A stretch of DNA of 37,810 nucleotides, taken from positions 1 to 37,810 of the forward strand of contig NKXK01000014.1 of the NCBI GenBank assembly GCA_004379165.1, given 5' to 3'. The first letter of the stretch is position 1; the number at the start of each line of letters is the position of its first letter. Shown here piece after piece: positions 26,536 through 33,941 of the stretch. Under the pieces are notes generated by a model. That model saw only the letters and a list, made by a program, of their open reading frames with translations. It did not search any database and was not told the origin of the DNA. The position numbers were made by a program, and so were the translations under genes. The DNA comes from Rhodocyclaceae bacterium (lineage in GTDB: Bacteria; Pseudomonadota; Gammaproteobacteria; Burkholderiales; Rhodocyclaceae).

Positions 26536-28146
26536 ATGAGCCAAATCATCGAAGTCAAAGTCCCGGATATCGGCGATTTTTCCGACGTGCCGGTCATCGA
26601 CCTGTTCGTCAAGGTCGGCGACAGCATCAAGGTCGACGACGCCATCGCCACCCTCGAGTCCGACAAGGCCACCATGGATGTCCCGAGCACGGTTGCCGGC
26701 GTGGTCAAGGAAGTGTTGGTCCAGCTCGGTTCCAATGTCAGCGAAGGTTCGCTGCTGATCAAGGTCGAAGCCGGCGGCGCAGCTGCTGAGGCCGCGCCCG
26801 CCCCGGCAGCAGCCCCGGCGCCTGCCGCCGCTGCGGCTCCGGTTGCCGCAGCCCCCGCTGCTGGCGGCGGTGTGATCGAAGTAAAGGTACCGGATATCGG
26901 CGACTTCTCCGACGTGCCGGTCATCGACCTGTTCGTCAAGGTCGGCGACAGCATCAAGGTCGACGATGCCATCGCTACCCTCGAATCCGACAAGGCCACG
27001 ATGGATGTCCCGAGCACCGTTGCCGGCGTCGTCAAGGAAGTGCTGGTCCAGCTCGGCTCCAAGGTCAGCGAAGGTTCGCTGCTGATCAAGGTCGAGACCG
27101 GCACTGGCGCTGCTGCCCCGGCCCCGCAAGCTGCGGCACCAGCTGCTGCCCCCGTGGCTACTCCGGCTGCTGCCCCGGCTGCCGCCCCAGCCGCGCTGGC
27201 CCCGGCGCTACCGATCGGTTACAAGGTGCATGCCTCGCCGTCGGTGCGCGCTTATGCCCGCGAACTCGGCGTGGATCTGTCCAAGGTGCCGGCAACCGGC
27301 CCCAAGAGTCGCATCGTCAAGGAAGACCTGACCAAGTACGTCAAGGGCGTGATGTCCGGTGCCATCTCCGGCCCGGTTGCTTCCGCCGGCGGCGGCATCA
27401 GCGGCGGTGGCACCCTCGATCTGCTGCCGTGGCCGAAGGTCGATTTCAGCAAGTTCGGTGAAATCGAGGTCAAGCCGCTGTCGCGCATCAAGAAGATTTC
27501 CGGCCAGAACCTCTCCCGCAACTGGGTGATGATCCCGGCCGTGACTTATCACGAAGACGCCGACATCACCGACCTCGAAGCCTTCCGCGTCCAGCTGAAC
27601 AAGGAAAACGAGAAGTCCGGCAACAAGCTGACCATGCTCGCCTTCCTGATCAAGGCCTGCGTCAAGGCGATGCAGCGCTATCCGGAATTCAACGCTTCAC
27701 TCGACGGCGACAACCTGGTGCTGAAGAAGTATTTCAACATCGGCTTCGCTGCCGACACCCCGAACGGCCTGGTCGTGCCGGTGGTCAAGAATGCCGACAA
27801 GAAGGGCGTTTTCGAGATCGCCAAGGAAACCGGCGAACTGGCCAAGCTGGCTCGTGACGGCAAGCTCAAGCCGGCCGACATGTCCGGTGCCTGCTTCACC
27901 ATTTCCAGCCTCGGCGGCATCGGCGGCACCTACTTCGCGCCGATCGTCAATGCGCCGGAAGTCGCCATCCTCGGTGTCAACAAGTCGGCCATGAAGCCGG
28001 TGTGGGACGGCAAGCAATTCGTGCCGCGCCTGACCCTGCCGCTGTCGCTGACCGCCGACCACCGCGTCATCGATGGTGCGCTGGCCACCCGCTTCAACGT
28101 CTATGTCGCCGAACTGCTGGCCGACATGCGTCGCATGATCGTCTAA
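26536..28146 (+). CDS. aceF: Pyruvate dehydrogenase E2 (dihydrolipoamide acetyltransferase), two lipoyl domains
   Basis: E2 carries the swinging lipoyl arms and makes acetyl-CoA. The 536-residue product has lipoyl domain 1 (residues about 4-77, lipoyl-lysine K44) and a long Ala/Pro linker. Lipoyl domain 2 follows (about 113-186, K153), then a second Ala/Pro linker. The peripheral subunit-binding domain is VHASPSVRAYARELGVDLSK, about residues 233-275. The catalytic domain follows, with the C-terminal active-site motif DHRVIDG. The two lipoyl domains are almost identical in protein and DNA, offset by exactly 327 bp. ATG 26536 follows GGGAGGAGA. The stop codon is 12 nt ahead of lpdA. Confidence 0.96.
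   Translation: MSQIIEVKVPDIGDFSDVPVIDLFVKVGDSIKVDDAIATLESDKATMDVPSTVAGVVKEVLVQLGSNVSEGSLLIKVEAGGAAAEAAPAPAAAPAPAAAAAPVAAAPAAGGGVIEVKVPDIGDFSDVPVIDLFVKVGDSIKVDDAIATLESDKATMDVPSTVAGVVKEVLVQLGSKVSEGSLLIKVETGTGAAAPAPQAAAPAAAPVATPAAAPAAAPAALAPALPIGYKVHASPSVRAYARELGVDLSKVPATGPKSRIVKEDLTKYVKGVMSGAISGPVASAGGGISGGGTLDLLPWPKVDFSKFGEIEVKPLSRIKKISGQNLSRNWVMIPAVTYHEDADITDLEAFRVQLNKENEKSGNKLTMLAFLIKACVKAMQRYPEFNASLDGDNLVLKKYFNIGFAADTPNGLVVPVVKNADKKGVFEIAKETGELAKLARDGKLKPADMSGACFTISSLGGIGGTYFAPIVNAPEVAILGVNKSAMKPVWDGKQFVPRLTLPLSLTADHRVIDGALATRFNVYVAELLADMRRMIV
26551..27096 (+). repeat. Tandem near-identical lipoyl-domain coding repeat in aceF
   Basis: About 220 bp starting at 26551 recurs at 26878 (period 327 bp) with few, mostly silent, changes; the intervening part encodes an Ala/Pro linker. 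A third, slightly more diverged copy begins at about 28171 in lpdA. Confidence 0.9.
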
Positions 28147-28158
28147 GGGAGAGTGACC

Positions 28159-29931
28159 ATGAGTCTCTTTGAAGTCAAAGTCCCGGATATTGGCGATTTC
28201 TCCGACGTCCCGGTCATCGACCTGTTCGTCAAGGTCGGCGATACCGTCAAGGTCGACGACGCGATCTGCACGCTGGAATCCGACAAGGCCACGATGGATG
28301 TGCCGAGCCCGGTGGCCGGCACCGTCAAGGAAGTGCTGGTCCAGCTCGGTTCCAAGGTCAGCGAAGGTTCCTTGCTGATCAAGGTTGAGGCTGGCGCAGC
28401 TGCTGCGGTCAACCCGGAAAACGCACCAAAATCGGCACCGGCCCCGGCTGCTTCGCCGGTCACGGCGCCGGCTGCCGCCAGTCATGGCGGTGGTGCCGAT
28501 ATCGAGTGCGAAATGCTCGTCCTCGGCGCCGGCCCCGGCGGCTACTCGGCCGCCTTCCGCTCCGCCGACCTGGGCATGAAGACGGTCATCGTCGAGCGTT
28601 ACGCGACGCTCGGCGGCGTCTGCCTGAACGTCGGCTGTATCCCGTCCAAGGCGCTGCTGCACGTCGCCGAGATCATCGAGGAAGCCAGCCACGCCAATGA
28701 CCTCGGCGTCACCTTCGCCGCGCCGCAAGTCGATATCGACAAGCTGCGCGCCCACAAGGAAAAGGTCGTCGGCAAGCTGACCGGCGGCCTGGCCGGCATG
28801 GCCAAGGGCCGCAAGGTCGAGATCGTGCGCGGCTACGGCCACTTCCTTGACCCGAATCACATCGAGGTGGAAGTCACCGACGGCACGGGCCAGGACAAAA
28901 CCGGCGCCAAGAAGGTCATCAAGTTCCAGAAGTGCATCATCGCCGCTGGTTCCGCTGCCGTGCATCTGCCCTTCATCCCGCGCGACCCGCGCATCGTCGA
29001 CTCGACCGGCGCGCTCGAACTGCGCTTCGTACCCGAGAAGATGCTGGTCATCGGCGGCGGCATCATCGGTCTGGAAATGGCCACGGTCTACTCCACGCTG
29101 GGTGCCCGTGTCGATGTCGTCGAAATGGCCGATGGCCTGATGCAAGGCCCCGACCGCGATGCCGTCAAGGTCTGGGAAAAGCAGAACCTGCAGCGCTTCG
29201 ACAAGATCATGCTGAAGACCAAGACGGTGGCGGTCGATGCCAAGGACGATGGCCTGTACGTCAAGTTCGAAGGCGAAGGCGCGCCGACCGAAGCGGTCAA
29301 GTACGACATGATCCTGCAAGCCGCCGGACGTGCGCCGAACGGCAACAAGATCGCTGCCGAGAAGGCCGGCGTCATCGTCACCGACCGTGGTTTCATCCCG
29401 GTCGATGCCCAGATGCGCACCAACGTGCCGCACATCTTCGCCATCGGCGACCTTGTCGGCCAGCCCATGCTCGCCCACAAGGCGGTGCATGAAGCCCACG
29501 TCGCTGCCGAAGTGGCCGCCGGCCACAAGGCCGCCTTCGACGCCCAGGTCATCCCGGGCGTGGCCTACACCCATCCGGAAGTGGCCTGGGTCGGCTACAC
29601 CGAAGAGCAGGCCAAGAAGGAAGGCCGCAAGGTCGAGACTGCCAAGTTCCCATGGGCTGCCTCCGGCCGCGCCATCGCCAACGGCGCCGACTACGGCTTC
29701 ACCAAGCTGATCTTCGACGCCGAAACGCATCGCGTCATCGGCGGTGCCATCGTCGGTCCATCGGCCGGCGACATGATCGGCGAAGTCTGCCTGGCCATCG
29801 AGATGGGCTGCGATTCAGTCGACATTGGCAAGACCATCCACCCGCACCCGACCCTGGGCGAAACCGTCGGCATGGCTGCCGAAGTCGCCCATGGCACTTG
29901 CACGGACGTTCCGCCGCCGCGCAAGAAGTAA
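28159..29931 (+). CDS. lpdA: Dihydrolipoamide dehydrogenase (E3) with N-terminal lipoyl domain
   Basis: E3 reoxidises dihydrolipoamide with FAD and NAD+. The 590-residue length is explained by an extra N-terminal lipoyl domain (residues 1-76, lipoyl-lysine K43), an Ala/Pro linker, and then a standard E3. The FAD-binding turn is LVLGAGPGGYSAAFR, and the redox disulfide is C155/C160 in GGVCLNVGCIPSK. The NAD turn is LVIGGGIIGLEMATVY. The catalytic His-Glu pair is H563/E568 in HPHPTLGE. Lipoyl-bearing E3 is known from Neisseria, Ralstonia and relatives. I chose ATG 28159, with GGGAGA just upstream; a GTG two codons earlier is possible. It is the last gene of the pdh operon, and tandem hairpins follow. 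Confidence 0.96.
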   Translation: MSLFEVKVPDIGDFSDVPVIDLFVKVGDTVKVDDAICTLESDKATMDVPSPVAGTVKEVLVQLGSKVSEGSLLIKVEAGAAAAVNPENAPKSAPAPAASPVTAPAAASHGGGADIECEMLVLGAGPGGYSAAFRSADLGMKTVIVERYATLGGVCLNVGCIPSKALLHVAEIIEEASHANDLGVTFAAPQVDIDKLRAHKEKVVGKLTGGLAGMAKGRKVEIVRGYGHFLDPNHIEVEVTDGTGQDKTGAKKVIKFQKCIIAAGSAAVHLPFIPRDPRIVDSTGALELRFVPEKMLVIGGGIIGLEMATVYSTLGARVDVVEMADGLMQGPDRDAVKVWEKQNLQRFDKIMLKTKTVAVDAKDDGLYVKFEGEGAPTEAVKYDMILQAAGRAPNGNKIAAEKAGVIVTDRGFIPVDAQMRTNVPHIFAIGDLVGQPMLAHKAVHEAHVAAEVAAGHKAAFDAQVIPGVAYTHPEVAWVGYTEEQAKKEGRKVETAKFPWAASGRAIANGADYGFTKLIFDAETHRVIGGAIVGPSAGDMIGEVCLAIEMGCDSVDIGKTIHPHPTLGETVGMAAEVAHGTCTDVPPPRKK

Positions 29932-29944
29932 AGACCTCTGCGTT

Positions 29945-30002
29945 ACGCTAAGTTGTTTTAGCGTTCGGTTTGGGCGACGGCCAACCCCGTCGCCCTTTTT
30001 TT
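29945..30002 (+). terminator. Tandem hairpins ending the pdh operon
   Basis: A 7-bp stem (ACGCTAA 29945-29951 / TTAGCGT 29958-29964) is followed by a strong intrinsic terminator. That one has GGGCGACGG (29972-29980) paired with CCGTCGCCC (29987-29995), then seven T residues. It begins 14 nt past the lpdA stop. Confidence 0.9.
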
Positions 30003-30021
30003 GTGCTAAAAACCAGAGACC

Positions 30022-30513
30022 ATGATTCAAAGTACCCCCCTGCCCCGCCGCTCCGCCGAGGAGCAAGCCCGTCTCGATGCCATGCTGCGCGACGTTTTCG
30101 AACACAAGCTGCGCTTTAACGAAGTGCTCGGTCTCAAGGTGGCCTCGTTCAACCCGGAGGCGCCACAGCTCGAATTCGCCATGCGCCCGGAACTGATCGG
30201 CCATTACCTGCACGGCCGCCTGCATGGCGGCGTGATTGCCGCCGCGCTCGACACCGTCGGCGGCTTTGCCGTGACCGTCGGCATCGCCGAAAAATTCTGC
30301 AACGAAACCGTCGAACAATTCAGCCACCGCTTCGGCCGCATCGGCACTATCGATCTGCGCACCGATTACCTGCATCAGGGCATCGGCAAGCGTTTCATCG
30401 CCACCGGTCGCCTCACCCGCCTCGGCGGTCGCATCGCCTCGGTTCAGATGTCGCTGGAGAACGAAACCGGCCTGCTCATCGCCACCGGCAGCGCCGCCTA
30501 CGTCGTCAGCTGA
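30022..30513 (+). CDS. yigI: YigI-like hotdog-fold acyl-CoA thioesterase
   Basis: This 163-residue hotdog protein resembles E. coli YigI, a thioesterase active on medium- and long-chain acyl-CoA. Shared features are the central HGGVIAAALDTVGG segment (about residues 72-85, the hotdog helix) and SHRFGRIGTIDLRTDYLHQG, which matches YigI's SRMGTIDLRVDYL region. The C-terminus is IATGSAAYVVS. The ATG at 30022 lies just after the pdh terminator T-tract and has only a weak AGAGA ribosome site. It has no obvious promoter of its own, so it may depend on terminator read-through or an unseen promoter. It converges on ppk2, and a bidirectional terminator lies between. The thioesterase fold is secure; the substrate is inferred. 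Confidence 0.85.
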   Translation: MIQSTPLPRRSAEEQARLDAMLRDVFEHKLRFNEVLGLKVASFNPEAPQLEFAMRPELIGHYLHGRLHGGVIAAALDTVGGFAVTVGIAEKFCNETVEQFSHRFGRIGTIDLRTDYLHQGIGKRFIATGRLTRLGGRIASVQMSLENETGLLIATGSAAYVVS

Positions 30514-30549
30514 CGGCGGCTGCGACCATAGAAGCAACTGCTGGCCCCA

Positions 30550-30577
30550 GGGTCAACCCGGAAAACCGCCCAAAACA
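30550..30577 (-). repeat. Copy E of the dispersed repeat
   Basis: Reverse strand: GGTTTTCCGGGTTGACCC, preceded by TTTTGGGC, aligns without gaps to copies A and D. It lies between the convergent yigI and ppk2 genes and abuts the terminator stem. Confidence 0.7.
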
Positions 30578-30605
30578 AAAACGCGCCGGACTGCGGCGCG
30601 TTTTT
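30577..30605. terminator. Bidirectional terminator between yigI and ppk2
   Basis: ACGCGCCG (30581-30588) pairs with CGGCGCGT (30594-30601) around a 5-nt loop. It is extended by four A residues on the left and T residues on the right, giving T-tracts in both directions. Confidence 0.85.
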
Positions 30606-30624
30606 TCTGGCGGACAAGCATACC

Positions 30625-31734
30625 TCAGAGTATCGGCACCCCCTGGTGCTCGCCACGTTCAAAGACGACATTGGCACGACCGACGATCAGCGGATCGAGA
30701 TTGCCGATGCGGTCGGTATCCTTGTTGTGATAGGGCAGCTTGTGCAGGACATAGCGCATGGCGTTGAGACGTGCGCGCTTCTTGCAGTTGGACTTGATTA
30801 CCGTCCACGGCGCATCGGCAGTATCGGTATGGAAGAACATCGCCTCCTTCGCCTTGGTGTAGTCGTCCCATTTGTCGAGCGAGGCCATGTCGATGGGTGA
30901 CAATTTCCACTGCTTGAGCGGATGCACCTTGCGCTCGCCGAAGCGGCGGCGTTGCTCTTCACGGCTGACCGAGAACCAGAACTTGATCAGGTGGGTACCG
31001 TTGCGCGCCAGCATGCGCTCGAACTCCGGTGCCTGGCGGACGAATTCGCTGTATTCCTGATCCGAGCAGAAGCCCATCACCCGCTCGACCCCGGCACGGT
31101 TGTACCAGGAACGGTCGAAGAGGACGATTTCGCCGTTGGTCGGCAGATGCTGGACGTAACGCTGGAAGTACCACTGACCGCGCTCGATTTCGCTTGGCTT
31201 CTCCAGCGCCACAACGCGGGCACCGCGGGGATTCAGATGCTCCATGAAGCGCTTGATCGTCCCCCCCTTGCCCGCCGCATCACGGCCCTCAAAGAGGATT
31301 ACCACCTTCTGCCCGGTTTCCTTGACCCAGGCCTGCAGCTTCAGCAACTCGACCTGCAGGCGGTATTTCTGCCGCTCGTAGTTCTTGCGCTGCATGAGGT
31401 TCTTGTAGGGATAGCCGCCATCGCGCCAATCCTTGACCAGCTCCTCATCGGGGCTGACCGGCAGGCTCTCGGCGGCAGCCCCTTGTTGCTTGAGCAAGCC
31501 GCGCAACAAGGCGACCGACTCTTCGACCGGCATACCGGCGACCACATCGCGCAGGGCGTCAGCCTTGCTGGCACGCGCGGCGTCGCTGGCGCGATTGACG
31601 GCAAAATTCTCGATGCCTTCGGGCGACTTGTCCGGCACGACATCGCCCAGCGCTGCGGGACGCGGCCGCCGGGAACGCGCCGGCGGTTTGGCTTGCCCCG
31701 GGGTGGTGGGGATGGTTGTTTTTTTAATGGCCAT
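30625..31734 (-). CDS. ppk2: Polyphosphate kinase 2
   Basis: PPK2 enzymes transfer phosphate between polyphosphate and nucleotides. This 369-residue single-domain protein has a basic, proline-rich N-terminal extension (residues 1-40). The PPK2 core from about residue 105 opens with YPYKNLMQRKNYERQKYRLQ. Walker A is GRDAAGKGG (150-158), the Walker B/lid start is DRSWYNRAGVERVMGF (from 207), and PLKQWKLSPIDMASLDKWDDY carries the typical W-K-SP-D lid motif. A single domain suggests nucleoside diphosphate phosphorylation (class I) rather than AMP, but this is not certain. The ATG at 31734 has GGAG 5 nt upstream; an ATG 15 nt earlier in frame is less well placed. A 15-bp palindrome lies 11 nt upstream. 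It fits a Rhodocyclales organism with polyphosphate metabolism. Confidence 0.92.
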   Translation of the reverse strand: MAIKKTTIPTTPGQAKPPARSRRPRPAALGDVVPDKSPEGIENFAVNRASDAARASKADALRDVVAGMPVEESVALLRGLLKQQGAAAESLPVSPDEELVKDWRDGGYPYKNLMQRKNYERQKYRLQVELLKLQAWVKETGQKVVILFEGRDAAGKGGTIKRFMEHLNPRGARVVALEKPSEIERGQWYFQRYVQHLPTNGEIVLFDRSWYNRAGVERVMGFCSDQEYSEFVRQAPEFERMLARNGTHLIKFWFSVSREEQRRRFGERKVHPLKQWKLSPIDMASLDKWDDYTKAKEAMFFHTDTADAPWTVIKSNCKKRARLNAMRYVLHKLPYHNKDTDRIGNLDPLIVGRANVVFERGEHQGVPIL

Positions 31735-31744
31735 ACGCGCTCCG

Positions 31745-31759
31745 TTCACAAAATGTGAA
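31745..31759. promoter_or_regulatory. Palindrome TTCACA-AAA-TGTGAA ahead of ppk2 (candidate operator)
   Basis: A perfect 6-bp inverted repeat with a 3-bp centre lies immediately upstream of the ppk2 ribosome site. Its AT-richness contrasts with the surroundings. It could be a repressor site or, as RNA, a small leader hairpin; no matching regulator gene is present here. Confidence 0.4.
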
Positions 31760-31835
31760 AACGTCTATTTCACGCCAAAGCCATGGCGATGTCTACACCT
31801 CGACGGAGGAGAAAAGGCAGCGAACGGGTCGTGAC

Positions 31836-32291
31836 TCAGTCGAGCAATTCGACCGGCAGTACCGTGCGCAAGACGGTCTGCGTTTCACCGCGTCGGGTGC
31901 GGTTGCTCAGCCACCACAGTGCGCCCTTCTTGATGCTCCAGTCAGCTTCCTCCCCCGCCAGCAACAGGGAGGCCAGGCGGCCCAGCGACGGTTGATGGCC
32001 GACAATGAGCACCGACCCGCTGGCATCCGGCCAACCGGCCGCCGCGATCAATTCGGAAACGCAGGCCTCCGGGCCGATCTTGCGCTGGGTCTCGAAGGGC
32101 AGCTTGAGCGCCTCCGCCGTCTGTTGCGTGCGAATGGCCGGGCTGACGATGATGCGCATATCCTTGGGTTGATGCGCCAGAATCCACGCCGCCATGGTCC
32201 GCGCCTGTTTCTCGCCACGGGCAGTCAGGCGCCGTCGCAGATCATCCTCGCCATCTTCGGCCTCGGCATGCCGCCAAAGCAATAAGTCCAT
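31836..32291 (-). CDS. sixA: SixA-type phosphohistidine phosphatase
   Basis: This 151-residue member of the histidine phosphatase superfamily resembles SixA, which dephosphorylates histidine-phosphotransfer domains and, in E. coli, the nitrogen PTS. The catalytic RHG-type motif is LLLWRHAEAED with the nucleophile H8. IIVSPAIRTQQTAEAL supplies the second-arginine region, and LIVGHQPSLGRLASLLL the second catalytic histidine. I chose the ATG at 32291 because the family starts with MDLLLWRHA and AGGA lies 6 nt upstream; in-frame ATGs 27 and 39 nt earlier are less likely. It follows rlmA by 42 nt, so the two are probably co-transcribed, and ppk2 may be read from the same transcript (101-nt gap). 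Confidence 0.87.
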   Translation of the reverse strand: MDLLLWRHAEAEDGEDDLRRRLTARGEKQARTMAAWILAHQPKDMRIIVSPAIRTQQTAEALKLPFETQRKIGPEACVSELIAAAGWPDASGSVLIVGHQPSLGRLASLLLAGEEADWSIKKGALWWLSNRTRRGETQTVLRTVLPVELLD

Positions 32292-32333
32292 CTTTCGTCC
32301 TGCCGGAAAAGCCGTCATATTGAATCCCAATTA

Positions 32334-33194
32334 TTACGTCCGGATTTCAATCGTCACCTCACGCCGGTACGCGACGAGGCGGACATCGACCGTAATCGCG
32401 AGCTCGCTCAAGGCCAGCACCCGCGCCCGCCCCTCGGGCGTGGCGCGATGCATGTGCGGCGTCATCAACAACAAATCGGCAATCAGCGCGGCATCGCTGA
32501 CGCATGCCTGGTATCTCAAGGACTCCGTTGCCTGCTCGACAAAGCCCTCTGGCACCACAGTGGGCGGCACGCGTGCCGGCTTGAGTACCGGGTAGATAAC
32601 TTCCCGCAATTCCCGCAAGTGATCCGGCCCGGCATCCACCTGCAGCAACAGCCCCTGTTCCCGCAAGACACGCGCGAACTCCGCATATACCGGAAACCCG
32701 AACAGGCATAGCAGACGGTCAATGCTCGCCTCGGGCACCGGCAAGCGGGCATTGCTGCCAACCACCCAACGCGCCGACGGAATCAGACGGGCCGCCGCCT
32801 GCACCGCCCATTTCGAAATGTCGAGGCCGATCACTGATAGCAGCCGAGACCCGGCAGCAGCGATCAGTTGTTGCAGATAGTAGCCTTCGCCACAACCGGC
32901 ATCGAGAATGGCAAGTGGCTTCTGGTCGGTGTCAGCCAACAAGGCATGGCGCGCCACCATGGCCGCAATCGGCGCATAGATGCCACTCGCCAGATAGCGG
33001 CGCCGTGCCGCCACCATCGCCTTGCTGTCGCCCGGATCGCGCGAACGCTTTTGCTGGACTGGCAGCAGATTCAGGTAACCCTCACGGGCGACATCAAAGC
33101 AATGCCCGGACGGACAGCGCCAGCCTGACTCAGACGGCTGCAATGACTGGGCGTCGAGTGGACAACTGAGGAAAGGGAAGGCTTCGAGGGTCAC
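32334..33194 (-). CDS. rlmA: RlmA-like 23S rRNA (guanine-N1)-methyltransferase
   Basis: This 286-residue SAM-dependent methyltransferase resembles E. coli RlmA, which makes m1G745 in 23S rRNA. The N-terminal zinc-ribbon region is followed by the diagnostic GYLNLLPVQQKRSRDPGDS and an ARRRYLASGIY segment. The SAM fold includes ILDAGCGEGYYLQ (about residues 91-103) and VIGLDISKWAVQAAA. In E. coli the zinc is held by C-x2-C and C-x3-H. Here the residues are C11, D14, C27, H31, so the second cysteine is an aspartate. The start is a GTG at 33194 with no Shine-Dalgarno, because the sequence immediately upstream is copy F of the dispersed repeat. No other start keeps the zinc region intact. It heads the rlmA-sixA(-ppk2) minus-strand run. 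Confidence 0.85.
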   Translation of the reverse strand: MTLEAFPFLSCPLDAQSLQPSESGWRCPSGHCFDVAREGYLNLLPVQQKRSRDPGDSKAMVAARRRYLASGIYAPIAAMVARHALLADTDQKPLAILDAGCGEGYYLQQLIAAAGSRLLSVIGLDISKWAVQAAARLIPSARWVVGSNARLPVPEASIDRLLCLFGFPVYAEFARVLREQGLLLQVDAGPDHLRELREVIYPVLKPARVPPTVVPEGFVEQATESLRYQACVSDAALIADLLLMTPHMHRATPEGRARVLALSELAITVDVRLVAYRREVTIEIRT

Positions 33195-33226
33195 GGATTT
33201 TTGATCGCTTTTCGGGTCGACCGCAG
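33195..33226 (+). repeat. Copy F of the dispersed repeat, abutting the rlmA start codon
   Basis: CTTTTCGGGTCGACCGCAG, with the T-rich half GGATTTTTG ahead of it, directly abuts the rlmA GTG and fills its ribosome-binding region. The core has TCGA where other copies have TTGA or TTCA. It is the only copy at a gene's 5' end. Confidence 0.6.
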
Positions 33227-33410
33227 ATGATACCCGCAGTCGTCAGAGCGATTGCTAACACATCGATTTTTTCGAAGCACCGTGCAAATTTATCCGAAAC
33301 ACGCAGAATTTTTGGCCATGCTACGCTTGCCCGCCAATCTCCCCAAATGGCTCCGCTTCACTATTTCATGATTTCGTCCAAACCGAGACGCGATGCAAGC
33401 TTGGTGAATC

Positions 33411-33941
33411 ATGCTTGATCGCCTTCAAGCATTGATTCCCAGCCGGGAACAGTTGCTGGCAAATCGCTGGCTGAAGATCCTGGGGCCCTTTGTTGGCGAC
33501 CCCAAGCTCTGGCACTGGTCTCGGAGAACCGTGGCGCTGGGTGTTTCCATCGGCATTTTTTTCGGCTTTCTGATCCCGGTGGCGCAAATCCCCGTGTCTG
33601 CGGTAGCGGCTGTCGCCTTGCGCGCCAACTTGCCCATGGCGGCGGCCAGCACGCTGGTCACCAACCCTTTAACTTTCGCGCCGGTCTATTACGGTGCCTA
33701 TCACTTGGGCCGGTTGGTCACCGGCAATGACATAGTCGCCGCGCCTGCCGCGGCACCCGAACAACCGGATGATGCGTCACTGTTCACCAGAATTCAGGCG
33801 CTCGGCGCCCCTCTGATCGTCGGCCTGGCAATCGTCGCCTGCATTGCAGGAATTGCCAGCTATCTCCTCATCACATTGTTCTGGATTTTTCATGTCCGGC
33901 GAAAACGCCGGCGCCGTCTCGGGGCGGGAGTTGAAAAATGA
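33411..33941 (+). CDS. DUF2062 membrane protein
   Basis: This 176-residue protein has the DUF2062 pattern: a soluble start (MLDRLQALIPSREQLL), then W-rich DPKLWHWSRRTVALGVSIGIFFGFLIPVAQ entering the first membrane region (cited in two parts, about residues 30-43 and 44-59). A second hydrophobic stretch (about 60-85) contains the conserved NPLTFAPVYYGAYHLG. After an Ala/Pro linker come a third membrane helix (about 128-155) and a very basic C-terminus (VRRKRRRRLG). The function of the family is unknown. The gene overlaps the antiporter start (ATGA), which ties it to the cation-transport pair downstream. The ribosome site is weak (GGTGA 3 nt before the ATG). The 184 nt between copy F and this start are AT-richer than average; I see no convincing promoter or RNA there. 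Confidence 0.82.
   Translation: MLDRLQALIPSREQLLANRWLKILGPFVGDPKLWHWSRRTVALGVSIGIFFGFLIPVAQIPVSAVAAVALRANLPMAAASTLVTNPLTFAPVYYGAYHLGRLVTGNDIVAAPAAAPEQPDDASLFTRIQALGAPLIVGLAIVACIAGIASYLLITLFWIFHVRRKRRRRLGAGVEK

Noticed and set aside
26760..27200. Ala/Pro-coding low-complexity stretches in aceF as possible simple-sequence phase-variable repeats
   Set aside because: They use mixed GCN/CCN codons without a regular short tandem unit, and are normal E2 linkers.
33227..33418. 63-codon plus-strand frame between rlmA and the DUF2062 gene
   Set aside because: There is no ribosome site, its composition is unlike the neighbouring genes, and it overlaps the DUF2062 start. The region is better read as non-coding leader.
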